Positions 33,357 through 41,313 of a stretch of 64,000 nt of DNA are shown one piece after another; the first letter of the stretch is position 1, and the number at the start of each line of letters is the position of its first letter. The DNA is from Paenibacillus lactis (GTDB taxonomy: Bacteria > Bacillota > Bacilli > Paenibacillales > Paenibacillaceae): contig NZ_JAGGKI010000019.1 of the NCBI RefSeq assembly GCF_017873605.1, forward strand, positions 39,868 to 103,867. Direction: 5' to 3'. Position numbers and translations under genes: made by a program. The notes under the pieces are model-generated. The model did no database searches, was not told where the DNA came from, and saw nothing but the letters and a program-made list of their open reading frames with translations.

Positions 33357-35172
33357 CTCGGTTCAGCTCCTCTTCTGTAACCGGAATACGGATCGTTACG
33401 ACCGTACCTTCGTCCGGCTCGCTTTGGATGTCCACTTCGTAGGCTTGTCCATACGTCAGCTTCAAACGATCGTTCACGCTCCGCAGACCGAATGACTCCC
33501 CGCTCGATTCGGCCAGCGCAAGCCGGGATCTGATCTCCTCGAGCTGCTCCGGCTCTATTCCTTTACCGTTATCCCGAATCTCGATCCAAATCTCCTGATC
33601 CTTCAGCTCCGCGGATATTGAGAGGACATTGTCGTCCCGCTCGCTCCGGAGGCCGTGGACAATATAATTTTCGATCAGCGGCTGCAGCGACATTTTGATC
33701 ATCGGCACATCCTTGATCTGCTCGTCACAGTACATTTTATAAATGTATTTGTCCTTGTACCGTATGCGGAACAGCTCCAGATAGAGCCGGCATGCCTCCA
33801 ATTCATCCTTGAGCGTGTATCTGGTTTTATGCTGAACGATATTCTTGAACAGCATAGATAGGCTGTAGATCATGTCCCCGACATCCTGAGCCCCTTGCGA
33901 CAAGGCCCTCATCCGGATCACTTCAAGCGTATTGTATAGAAAATGCGGATTGATTCTCGCCTGCAGCGCCGACAGCTCGGCGTTCTTCTGGTTGATCTCG
34001 GCTTTATAGACCTGGTCGATATACCTCGTCAGCTTGTCTAGCATTTCGTTGAAGCTGCTGGAAATCTGTCCGAGCTGATCCTCCTTCGCATCCTGGATCC
34101 GGGCCACAAAATCGCCCTTCTCGACCTTGCGCATGAACCGGATGATGTTATTGGTGCGCTTCGAGTAGTTGACGATCATGAGCGACGGAATGGACACGGC
34201 AACCACAATGCACAGCAGCGCCGTCGCAATGATCGTGTTCCGCAGTCCTTCGAAGGCACCGGCAATTTCGCGTTTGGGCGTAATGCCGACGACCGTGTAT
34301 CCCGCTTGACTGTGCACGGCTGTGGTCACATACGATTCCTCTTCCAGCGCAGCGGTATCTTTCACTTTCCCCAATTGGTCCGTGTAAGGATATTTCTGTC
34401 CGTAATATTTTCCCGAAGAGTCGAACATGACCTGGCCGTCCCCCGACAGGATCATGACATAGCCCTTCATCTCGGTTTCATTGCTTCGCAGGACCTTATC
34501 CAGCGCCTCTGTCCGATACAGCACAAGCAGCTGGCCCAGATTCTTGTACGTCGTCATGTCATTGATCGGACTGCGAATGGATATCAAAGGCACGCTGGCA
34601 TCTCCGGTCAGCTTCCGCAGCCACAGATTCGGCAGCGTGACGCTCTGGGTCTCCATCGCCATCACATCAGGAATATAGGATCGCGTAGCGTTGGCTTGAT
34701 ATAGCCGGGTCATGCTACCCTGCTTGTAGACGTATACATACTGCTCCTCGGCACTGTACAGCATGATGTTCTGGATATCCGGATCATCGTCGAGCCTCTG
34801 CTTGAAGTATGCCAGCACGCTGTCCGTATTGGACTGGGTGCTGTCGACGATCCGGTCCATCCGCTTCGCCATATACTCGTTAAACGAACTCATGAGGAAA
34901 TAGGAAGCGTCCAGACCGAGCGAGCTGTTCCGGTACAGCTCATTAACATAGGACTGCACGTTCTCGTACTTTTGATCGACATACCGCTCGACCCGCTCCA
35001 CAGCTCCACGCTGAACGTCCAGCTCGCTGCGGACAGCAGACTGAAACAAGAAATAGTACATTAAATAAGATAAGGCCACGATCGTAATGACCGCAATCAC
35101 GGCGATCAGCAGCAATATTTTGGTGAACATATTGTTTTTAATATATTTCCGGTACAATCCTGCAGGAGACAT
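33349..35172 (-). CDS. Sensor histidine kinase, YesM-like
   Basis: The 607-residue membrane kinase has TM1 at about 17-43, an extracellular sensor of about 270 residues (dCache-like), TM2 at about 312-335, a HAMP region to about 390, and a His_kinase domain with ARINPHFLYNTLEVIR (phosphoacceptor His about 410). The ATPase end contains MSLQPLIENYIVHG, IEIRDNGKGIEP and SFGLRSVNDRLKLTYG. It should sense an extracellular glycan or the loaded binding protein and phosphorylate the downstream AraC-type regulator. Confidence 0.93.
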   Translation of the reverse strand: MSPAGLYRKYIKNNMFTKILLLIAVIAVITIVALSYLMYYFLFQSAVRSELDVQRGAVERVERYVDQKYENVQSYVNELYRNSSLGLDASYFLMSSFNEYMAKRMDRIVDSTQSNTDSVLAYFKQRLDDDPDIQNIMLYSAEEQYVYVYKQGSMTRLYQANATRSYIPDVMAMETQSVTLPNLWLRKLTGDASVPLISIRSPINDMTTYKNLGQLLVLYRTEALDKVLRSNETEMKGYVMILSGDGQVMFDSSGKYYGQKYPYTDQLGKVKDTAALEEESYVTTAVHSQAGYTVVGITPKREIAGAFEGLRNTIIATALLCIVVAVSIPSLMIVNYSKRTNNIIRFMRKVEKGDFVARIQDAKEDQLGQISSSFNEMLDKLTRYIDQVYKAEINQKNAELSALQARINPHFLYNTLEVIRMRALSQGAQDVGDMIYSLSMLFKNIVQHKTRYTLKDELEACRLYLELFRIRYKDKYIYKMYCDEQIKDVPMIKMSLQPLIENYIVHGLRSERDDNVLSISAELKDQEIWIEIRDNGKGIEPEQLEEIRSRLALAESSGESFGLRSVNDRLKLTYGQAYEVDIQSEPDEGTVVTIRIPVTEEELNRVV

Positions 35173-35362
35173 GAGGTGATCCCCTTCCTGTGAAATTAGC
35201 GCCTTTGCATGGTCTATCTGTACTTACTATAACATCGGCAGGGAAAGCGCAATAATTGAAATATTCGCCAATTCGGTGAAGTCAGCATTTGCCTATTTTG
35301 GGGCTTCGAGGGGCGGATGCACCCTTGCTCTCATAGCATGATCAGAAGAAAGGAGAATGCTG

Positions 35363-35701
35363 ATGCCGAAATATCGCATTATCGTGGATATATCCGATTA
35401 CCGGCTGCATCTGCTGGACGGAGATATCGTCGTGCATACGTACCCGGTGGCTCTCGGAAAGCTGGCAACCCAGACGCCCCCGGGCAATTATACGATCGTG
35501 AACAAGCAGCCCAATCCCGGCGGGCCCTATGGCGCCTACTGGCTCGGACTGTCCAAGCCGCATTACGGCATCCACGGGACGAACGATCCCTCATCCATCG
35601 GCAGATCGGTTTCCCACGGCTGTGTGCGTATGTATAACAAGGATGTGCTTGAGCTCGCTTCCCTCGTGCCTGTCCATACCCGTGTCACCATTCGAAAATA
35701 G
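35363..35701 (+). CDS. L,D-transpeptidase (YkuD), no signal peptide
   Basis: The 112-residue protein is a minimal YkuD domain: IIVDISDYRLHLLDGD, TPPGNYTIVNK, YGIHGTNDPSSIG and the catalytic SVSHGCVRMYNKDV with His and nucleophilic Cys. It has neither signal peptide nor LysM module, unlike most cell-wall transpeptidases, so either export is non-classical or it acts inside, for example during sporulation. ATG 35363 lies seven bases after AAAGGAG. The ATG at 35357 is too close to it. It is divergent from the sensor kinase. Confidence 0.9.
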   Translation: MPKYRIIVDISDYRLHLLDGDIVVHTYPVALGKLATQTPPGNYTIVNKQPNPGGPYGAYWLGLSKPHYGIHGTNDPSSIGRSVSHGCVRMYNKDVLELASLVPVHTRVTIRK

Positions 35702-35817
35702 CTTACGAATAACAAGCGGCAATCCTCCGATGATTTCAAATCCCGCCAAATGGGTTAAATACAACTGTTAAACGGTACTTTACCTTAACTATTATTCGCC
35801 GTTATGGAGGGATTGCC

Positions 35818-36894
35818 ATGATGCAGAGCAAATATTTTCGTACATGCCTCGGTATAATCGCCCTGCTCTTGATCATTTACTTGGGCTCCAAAGTCAGCTT
35901 CCTGTTCCGCCCGATCGTTTCCATGTTCAATATGCTGATCTTTCCGGTGGCAATCGCCGGCTTCTTCTACTACCTGCTTAGGCCGATTGTGGACTACCTG
36001 GAACGGCGCAAAATCAAACGATCGATCGGCGTGCTCATGCTGTACTTCGTATTCGCCGGCCTGATGGCCATCTTCGGCATCGTCGTATGGCCGACATTGC
36101 GGGAGCAGATCGAGAATTTCATCAGCCATATGCCGTTTCTGGTCGAGGACATGCAGGATCAGCTTGACCAGCTGCAGCAGGCGCCGTACTGGTCCCGCTT
36201 TATCCCGACCGAATCGGAGCTCGCGACATCCTTGACCGAATACATGAACCGAATCATTAATTGGGTCAGCAATTCTGTCAATCATCTGGTTACCGTTGTG
36301 TCCAGCGTGCTTGTCATCATTGCAACGATCCCGATTATTCTGTATTACATGCTGAAGGAAGGCGGGAAGCTCCCCCCTAAACTGCTCAGCGTGCTGCCAA
36401 GACGCTACCGGCGCGACGGGCAGGAGGTTCTCGTCGAGATCGACGGCGCGCTCAGCAGCTTTATTATCGGTAAAGTGATTTTGAATCTTATTCTGAGCCT
36501 GCTCATGTATATCGGATTTTTGATCATCGGTCTTCCTTATTCGCTGCTCTTGACGGTCGTTTCGTTCTTCCTGAATTTCATTCCATACATCGGCGCGGTG
36601 CTTGCAAGCATCCCCGTCGTCATTATCGGGTTTATCGAATCGCCCTCCATTGCCATCTGGTCCCTTGTCGTCATTATTATTGCTCAACAGATTCAGGATA
36701 ATATTTTGACGCCGGTGATCTATGGCAAGCAGCTCGATATCCATCCGCTGACAACCATTGTTCTTATACTCGTCGGCGGCGACTTCTTCGGCATCCTCGG
36801 CATTCTGCTCGCCATCCCAGCCTATATGATCATCAAGATCATTGTGGTGCGGATTTATGAAATGTTCTTGGCCGAGAAAGTGGATGAATTATAG
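35818..36894 (+). CDS. AI-2E family transporter
   Basis: The 358-residue protein has about seven to eight membrane helices with the family layout: two near the N-terminus, a polar extracellular loop (REQIENFISHMPFLVEDMQDQLDQL), and a C-terminal group with GLPYSLLLTVVSFFLNFIPYIGAVLASIPVVIIG and QQIQDNILTPVIYGKQLDIHPLTTIV. The name comes from a proposed autoinducer-2 exporter in E. coli. Other members are Na+/H+ antiporters, so the substrate is open. GGAGG lies seven bases before ATG 35818. Confidence 0.92.
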   Translation: MMQSKYFRTCLGIIALLLIIYLGSKVSFLFRPIVSMFNMLIFPVAIAGFFYYLLRPIVDYLERRKIKRSIGVLMLYFVFAGLMAIFGIVVWPTLREQIENFISHMPFLVEDMQDQLDQLQQAPYWSRFIPTESELATSLTEYMNRIINWVSNSVNHLVTVVSSVLVIIATIPIILYYMLKEGGKLPPKLLSVLPRRYRRDGQEVLVEIDGALSSFIIGKVILNLILSLLMYIGFLIIGLPYSLLLTVVSFFLNFIPYIGAVLASIPVVIIGFIESPSIAIWSLVVIIIAQQIQDNILTPVIYGKQLDIHPLTTIVLILVGGDFFGILGILLAIPAYMIIKIIVVRIYEMFLAEKVDEL

Positions 36895-36910
36895 AGCCCC
36901 GCGCACGCAA

Positions 36911-36970
36911 AAAAAGATGTCCTCAGGTCTTATTCCACTTAGGAAATCAGGGCCTGGGGGACATCTTTTC
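36911..36970. terminator. Bidirectional terminator
   Basis: AAAAGATGTCC (36912-36922) pairs with GGACATCTTTT (36959-36969), with further pairing inside and U-tracts on both strands. It separates the AI-2E gene from the convergent hypothetical gene. Confidence 0.8.
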
Positions 36971-36996
36971 GTTTCATTTCGTAATCTGCGTACCGC

Positions 36997-37392
36997 TTAC
37001 GCGTTGCCCCGGAGAGAGCGGACAACGAAGTGATGCTCGTCCTTGCGGAGCCGCTGTCCGCTTGTGAGCGTCACGGTTTCCTCGTCATGGGATGCGAGAA
37101 CGGCCTTCGGATGGATCAGCCGGTTCCCTCTCCACACCATGACGCATGATCCGAAGTATACGGCATTATCGAATTGAATGGTATGATGCACCGAATACCC
37201 GATGGAATTCAACACCGGATAAGCTGTTTTGGGCATGATACGGTGAATGGCGCGAAACGGAATCGCGAGCTCGTCCGGTCCAAGGATCGCCTTCTCCTGC
37301 ACCGGATCCCACCCCTTCAGAATGCCTTCCACCGTCGTTCTGCCCCCATCTAAACGCTCAATGACTACATGACGGCCAATCCAATGCTTCAT
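36997..37392 (-). CDS. Conserved-looking hypothetical beta-rich protein
   Basis: The 131-residue cytosolic protein is rich in predicted strands: HWIGRHVVIERLDGGRTTVEGILKGWDPVQEKAILGPDELAIPFRAIHRI reads like a small SH3/LSm-type barrel with a second similar half (AVYFGSCVMVWRGNRLIHPKAVLASHDEETVTLTSGQ). I do not recognise a named family. ATG 37392 follows GAGGTG by six bases. The gene lies 27 bases after ung in the same direction and may be co-transcribed with it. Confidence 0.65.
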   Translation of the reverse strand: MKHWIGRHVVIERLDGGRTTVEGILKGWDPVQEKAILGPDELAIPFRAIHRIMPKTAYPVLNSIGYSVHHTIQFDNAVYFGSCVMVWRGNRLIHPKAVLASHDEETVTLTSGQRLRKDEHHFVVRSLRGNA

Positions 37393-37419
37393 GAAGGTCA
37401 CCTCTTCATCTCTTACGGA

Positions 37420-38112
37420 TTATTCATCCCCAATGTCCGTGGTGCTAGGAATGACCCAATCGACCGGGGCCATCCCGTGCTGGATTAAATATGCGTTTGA
37501 AGCTGAGAATGGACGGCTACCGAAAAAACCTTTACGTGCAGCAAAGGGGCTCGGATGGGCGCTCTCCAGAACGAGGTGCCGGCTTCGGTCGATAAACGCC
37601 CCTTTCTTCTGCGCATAGCTTCCCCAAAGAATGAAAACCGTTGGCTGCTCCCGTTCATTCAATTTCGAAATGACCGCGTCCGTGAACTGTTCCCAACCTA
37701 GCCCTTTATGGGAGTTGGGCTCTCCTTCCTTGACTGTGAGCACGGCGTTCAACAATAGAACGCCCTGCTTGGCCCAAGCGATCAGGGATCCATGATCCGG
37801 AATCGGGGCATCCAGATCGGCTGCCAGCTCTTTGTAAATGTTGCGCAGTGATGGGGGGATTGTAACTCCTGGCCGGACCGAAAAGCTAAGTCCTTGCGCC
37901 TGTCCCCGTCCGTGATATGGATCTTGTCCGAGAATGACCACTTTGGTGGACTGATATGGCGTCTCCTGAAGAGCACGAAAAATTTCATCCCTCGGCGGAT
38001 AGACCGTATGCAGCCGATACTCCTCGTCGATCCGTTCAAGCAGTTCTTTGAAATACGGCTTGTCCGTCTCTTCCTGCAGGATCAGGTCCCAATCATTATT
38101 AAACAACCGCAT
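37420..38112 (-). CDS. ung: Uracil-DNA glycosylase
   Basis: The 230-residue protein is a family 1 UDG. Its water-activating motif is VVILGQDPYHGRGQAQGL (Asp about 64, His 67). The Phe-stacking region is GLSFSV. LLLNAVLTV contains the uracil-recognising Asn, and the DNA-intercalation loop is ESAHPSPFAARKGFFG with the catalytic His. It excises uracil from DNA in base excision repair. The length equals that of Bacillus Ung. A small unknown gene follows. Confidence 0.97.
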   Translation of the reverse strand: MRLFNNDWDLILQEETDKPYFKELLERIDEEYRLHTVYPPRDEIFRALQETPYQSTKVVILGQDPYHGRGQAQGLSFSVRPGVTIPPSLRNIYKELAADLDAPIPDHGSLIAWAKQGVLLLNAVLTVKEGEPNSHKGLGWEQFTDAVISKLNEREQPTVFILWGSYAQKKGAFIDRSRHLVLESAHPSPFAARKGFFGSRPFSASNAYLIQHGMAPVDWVIPSTTDIGDE

Positions 38113-38167
38113 GCTCCTACTCTCCCTACATCCCTGGGCTGGACTTCGAAATATGTGTATGGGTATC

Positions 38168-38207
38168 TTAAAAAATAAGCCGGCACCCTGCAGGGGGCCG
38201 ACTTATT
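38168..38207 (-). terminator. Terminator after tRNA-Leu
   Basis: On the minus strand AATAAG-CGGC and GCCG-CTTATT pair around a CCCTGCAGGG-rich top with one mismatch, followed by TTTTTTAAG. Confidence 0.75.
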
Positions 38208-38236
38208 CTCATAAATACTCGGGCGTTGAGTCATAA

Positions 38237-38322
38237 TGCCGAGGACGGGGGTCGAACCCGTACGGTAGTCACCTACCGCAGGATTTTAAGTCCTGTGCGT
38301 CTGCCAATTCCGCCACCCCGGC
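38237..38322 (-). tRNA. tRNA-Leu (anticodon TAA)
   Basis: The 86-base class II tRNA has acceptor GCCGGGG/CCTCGGC, an anticodon stem CAGGA/TCCTG with loop CTTAAAA (TAA at 38286-38288), a long variable arm (CGGTAGGTGACTACCG), and T-arm GGTTCGA. The discriminator is A and no CCA is encoded. Confidence 0.95.
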
Positions 38323-38528
38323 AAATATTGCTGCGCTGTCAAGCGATTTAACTTCGCTTAATGCCGAATCACCGCATGGGATTCATGCCGAACAACGGAA
38401 GTTTCATACATTATTCGTGCGAGTTTTTCGTCTCAGCGACAAAAATGATAATACCATGCCTAACCATATGATGTCAATATATGAACTCTATTATTTTACG
38501 CATCACCTGCTTTTCAACGATGTTTTCC

Positions 38529-39410
38529 TTATAATATGTCTGTTCCCCGTTTAAGCGACTCGATGCGTCTCTCCTGTGCCTCAATCCGCTGCCGCAGCTC
38601 GCGCAGCAGCCGGTTCACCAGAACGGCTGCCTCTTCACGCGTCATCGGGTCACCGGGACGGGCATCGTCGAAAAAGCCGTTCTCCACCGCTTCCCGCCAG
38701 CTCGCTTCAGCCCAAGGACTGACTTCACGAATCCCTCCAAACGAGCCTGCCGCGCCATTTCCAGTGTTCCCCTGGGAGGCGTACGCTTTCAGATCTGACA
38801 AGGTGCCGGCATAAACATTGAGGTCGACCTTTCCCGTTATGCCGTTAATCCGTCCGGAATCGGTGTATTGCCAGAAGGTCCACTTGTTCCAAGCGGGACG
38901 GTCATCCGGGACTCGGGTTTCACTGTACCTTGCAATCCACAGGTCATACCTGCCCAAAGACTCATCGAAATTGGCCGCAAACGCGTTGCCGGTATATAGA
39001 ATGGGCTGCCTTCCTGTCAATCGTTCCACTTCTTCAAGGAAGGCAGCGGCAGCTTGATTGATGGCTGCGCGGCTGATCCCTGCCGGATTATTCTCATAAT
39101 CAAGCACCGGCGGGAGATCGAACCAGGCTAGCGGGCCTGCTTTTTTCATCGTTTCCACAAAATGCTTCGCCTCCTGCCTTGCCGCCGCAGCGCTCGCCGC
39201 CCCTAGAAAATGATAGGCACCGACCAGCAAGCCCGCGGCCTTAGCTCCCTGCACATTTTCTGCAAATTTCGGGTCCTCCAGCGAGCTCCCTTGAGAGGCC
39301 TTGATGAAAACAAATGATATCCCAGCTTCCCGAACCTGCTTCCAATCAATGCTTCCCTGCCACCGGCTTACATCGATTCCTCGCGCATGCGAAACGCTTC
39401 TGGATTGCAT
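38529..39410 (-). CDS. GH25 lysozyme-like protein with helical C-terminal tail
   Basis: The 293-residue protein has a GH25 muramidase domain at about residues 8-210: RGIDVSRWQGSIDWKQV, FVFIKASQG, GAYHFLG, the catalytic DLPPVLDYENNP (Asp 104, Glu 106), ILYTGNAFAANF, DLWIARYSE and the final FWQYTDSGRINGITGKVDLNVY. The C-terminal 80 residues resemble an SLH-like or peptidoglycan-binding segment (SPWAEASWREAVENGFFDDARPGDPMTREEAAVLVNRLL) followed by a coiled coil. No signal peptide is present, as in phage endolysins, although no other phage gene is nearby. Confidence 0.88.
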   Translation of the reverse strand: MQSRSVSHARGIDVSRWQGSIDWKQVREAGISFVFIKASQGSSLEDPKFAENVQGAKAAGLLVGAYHFLGAASAAAARQEAKHFVETMKKAGPLAWFDLPPVLDYENNPAGISRAAINQAAAAFLEEVERLTGRQPILYTGNAFAANFDESLGRYDLWIARYSETRVPDDRPAWNKWTFWQYTDSGRINGITGKVDLNVYAGTLSDLKAYASQGNTGNGAAGSFGGIREVSPWAEASWREAVENGFFDDARPGDPMTREEAAVLVNRLLRELRQRIEAQERRIESLKRGTDIL

Positions 39411-39601
39411 CGGTCATCACTCCTTCTCTCCTATTACCATATGCTGAAGCACCGGATAGGGCGAGCACCATTCGGGATTTTTTGCCGCCGGGTTATGACG
39501 GGTGCCGGAATATTTTGAGCAGATTCTCCAAAGGATAAGGAGGAATTGCAGCCCGCTGCCAGATGCCAAGAATACATGCATAGAAAAGGAAACGGGACAT
39601 C

Positions 39602-40369
39602 ATGAACAGACAAGCCATTGCTTTACTTCTAACCTTGATCGCAGCATTCGGCGTTATTCACGGTCATGCCGATGCCAATCAAATGCCTTCCTCGGCCAAG
39701 AAGAGGGATTACTACGAGGAGCGCGGCGATATTGTATGGGAGGTGCCGACCAGCAATAAAGTAATCGCCCTTACCTTTGACGACGGCCCTGATAAGGAGC
39801 ATACGGAACAAATTCTCAACCTGCTCAAGCAGTACGATGCCAGAGCGACATTTTTCGTGGTGGGCAGCCGCGTCGAGAAGCATCCCGAAATCGTTGCCCG
39901 TGCGCTGGATGAAGGTCATGAGATCGGCAACCATTCCTACTCCCATCCTCCGTTCTATAATATTGGGGCAGATGCCTTGAGGAAGGAATTGACCAAGACA
40001 CAGGATGCCATTTATCAAGCGACGGGGATCCGCTCTGTCTTGTTTCGCCCGCCCGGAGGACGATATAACGATGCAATCGTCAGCGCGAGCAAGGAGGTCG
40101 GAATGCTTACCGTCCTGTGGTCCTGGCATCAGGATACGCTGGATTGGCGCAAACCTGGCGCGAATGCCATCGTGCGGACAGTCTTGAAGAACGCCCGCAA
40201 CGGCGACATCGTACTCATGCATGATTTCGTACCGGGCAGCGACCAGACGGTCGAAGCGCTCAAAAAGATTCTGCCGGAGCTTAAGGAACGGGGCTTTTCG
40301 TTTGTTACTGTAACCGAGCTGTTGTCCTACCACGAAAAATCGCATAAGCATATTGAGGTAAACCATTAA
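39602..40369 (+). CDS. Exported polysaccharide deacetylase (NodB domain)
   Basis: The 255-residue protein has a signal sequence to about residue 25 and a NodB domain with VIALTFDDGPDKEHT (Asp 60/61), GNHSYSHP (His 111 and 115 for the metal), LFRPPGGRYN, VLWSWHQDTLDW and DIVLMHDF. It resembles the PdaA/PdaB and YlxY-type peptidoglycan or chitin deacetylases. It acts outside the membrane, removing acetyl groups from cell-wall or related glycans. It lies alone, followed by a terminator. Confidence 0.9.
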   Translation: MNRQAIALLLTLIAAFGVIHGHADANQMPSSAKKRDYYEERGDIVWEVPTSNKVIALTFDDGPDKEHTEQILNLLKQYDARATFFVVGSRVEKHPEIVARALDEGHEIGNHSYSHPPFYNIGADALRKELTKTQDAIYQATGIRSVLFRPPGGRYNDAIVSASKEVGMLTVLWSWHQDTLDWRKPGANAIVRTVLKNARNGDIVLMHDFVPGSDQTVEALKKILPELKERGFSFVTVTELLSYHEKSHKHIEVNH

Positions 40370-40402
40370 GTCCAAGGACGATATGCCGCAATCCGTGACG
40401 CT

Positions 40403-40426
40403 GCCATCCATGATGGCGGTTTTTTA
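40403..40426 (+). terminator. Terminator after the deacetylase gene
   Basis: GCCATC-CAT-GATGGC is followed by GG and TTTTTT, 33 bases after the stop codon. Confidence 0.75.
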
Positions 40427-40456
40427 CATTCGGGACGCTGGCCGCACACTTTTCTC

Positions 40457-40510
40457 TTGAATGTCCCCGTACCTCGTGATAAGATACAGAACGAACGTTC
40501 AGTATAATAA
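40457..40510 (+). promoter_or_regulatory. Promoter and operator-like site of the TetR gene
   Basis: TTGAAT (40457-40462) and TAAGAT (40480-40485) are 17 bases apart. Just downstream is ACGAACGTTCAGTATAATAA (40491-40510), with the palindrome GAACGTTC and an alternative -10 box TATAAT. A close variant lies before the MFS gene, which suggests both are bound by this TetR protein. Confidence 0.55.
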
Positions 40511-40542
40511 AATAATCGTTGAATTCATACAGGGAGGCGCCA

Positions 40543-41139
40543 ATGAACAAAAAGCAGCAGCAAAGCGAAGATACCAAGCGACGGATTGCGGAAGCCGCAA
40601 AAGCCCTGTTTATGCAAAAAGGATATAAATCCACGTCCATCGAGGATATTGTTGACGCGACCGGAAGCAGCAAAGGAAATATCTATTATCATTTCAAGAG
40701 CAAGGAAGGCCTCTTTCTTCATCTTATAGAGGAATGGGACTTGGAATGGTTTCAGAAATGGATGAGCACGGAAGAGCAGTACACGACCACCATGGATAAA
40801 CTGTTCCGCATGGCGGAGCAGCTGGTGAAGGATGACCTTAACCATCCCTTCACCAAGGCGCTCGATGAATTTATAACGAATAATGAAGCTGCGACCGAAG
40901 ACGTTGAACAGAAGATTTCCGATATTTTCAATAAGCGGCTGGAATTCAATCAACAATTGCTGCTGCAGGGAATTGAGTCGGGCGAGTTCGAGAAACATAA
41001 TGTCGAGCATCTGTCCATCATTTTCGAAAGCCTGCTCGCCGGCTTGTGCCAGTTAACCCGCATCACCAAGCTGTCCGACGCGCTTCCGGTATATCACTCG
41101 GCCATGCATGTATTTCTGCACGGAATTGCCAAAAAATAG
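40543..41139 (+). CDS. TetR family regulator (next to an MFS exporter)
   Basis: The 198-residue protein has the TetR DNA-binding domain (RRIAEAAKALFMQKGYKSTSIEDIVDATGSSKGNIYYHFKSKEGLF, about residues 9-55) and a helical C-terminal ligand domain. It resembles the YxaF/QacR/AcrR group that represses a neighbouring efflux pump. ATG 40543 has GGGAGG before it. An earlier in-frame start lacks one. It is transcribed in the same direction as the MFS gene that follows 174 bases later, and each has its own operator-like site. Confidence 0.9.
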   Translation: MNKKQQQSEDTKRRIAEAAKALFMQKGYKSTSIEDIVDATGSSKGNIYYHFKSKEGLFLHLIEEWDLEWFQKWMSTEEQYTTTMDKLFRMAEQLVKDDLNHPFTKALDEFITNNEAATEDVEQKISDIFNKRLEFNQQLLLQGIESGEFEKHNVEHLSIIFESLLAGLCQLTRITKLSDALPVYHSAMHVFLHGIAKK

Positions 41140-41230
41140 CTCTGCCGCTGCGGCGATCCGTCAAACAGGCGGGCTGCTTCCCCTGTCTCTTACAAGCACA
41201 GTCGGTTTATTTCAGGCACCCGGTTACACA

Positions 41231-41260
41231 TTCATACAAACCGAACAGTCAGTATATAAA
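41231..41260 (+). promoter_or_regulatory. Promoter and operator-like site of the MFS gene
   Basis: TTCATA (41231-41236) and TATAAA (41255-41260) are 18 bases apart. The spacer contains CCGAACAGTCAGTATA, which shares CGAAC..TCAGTATA with the site upstream of the TetR gene. Confidence 0.5.
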
Positions 41261-41313
41261 AAGGAACCATTTTATGCACACTGGAATTTTCAACTTTTGG
41301 AGGAAATGTCATC

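Noticed and set aside
35785..36744. 319-codon minus-strand frame opposite the AI-2E gene
   Set aside because: Highly charged antisense of a membrane protein gene, a common artefact. The plus-strand gene has a proper ribosome binding site and family motifs.
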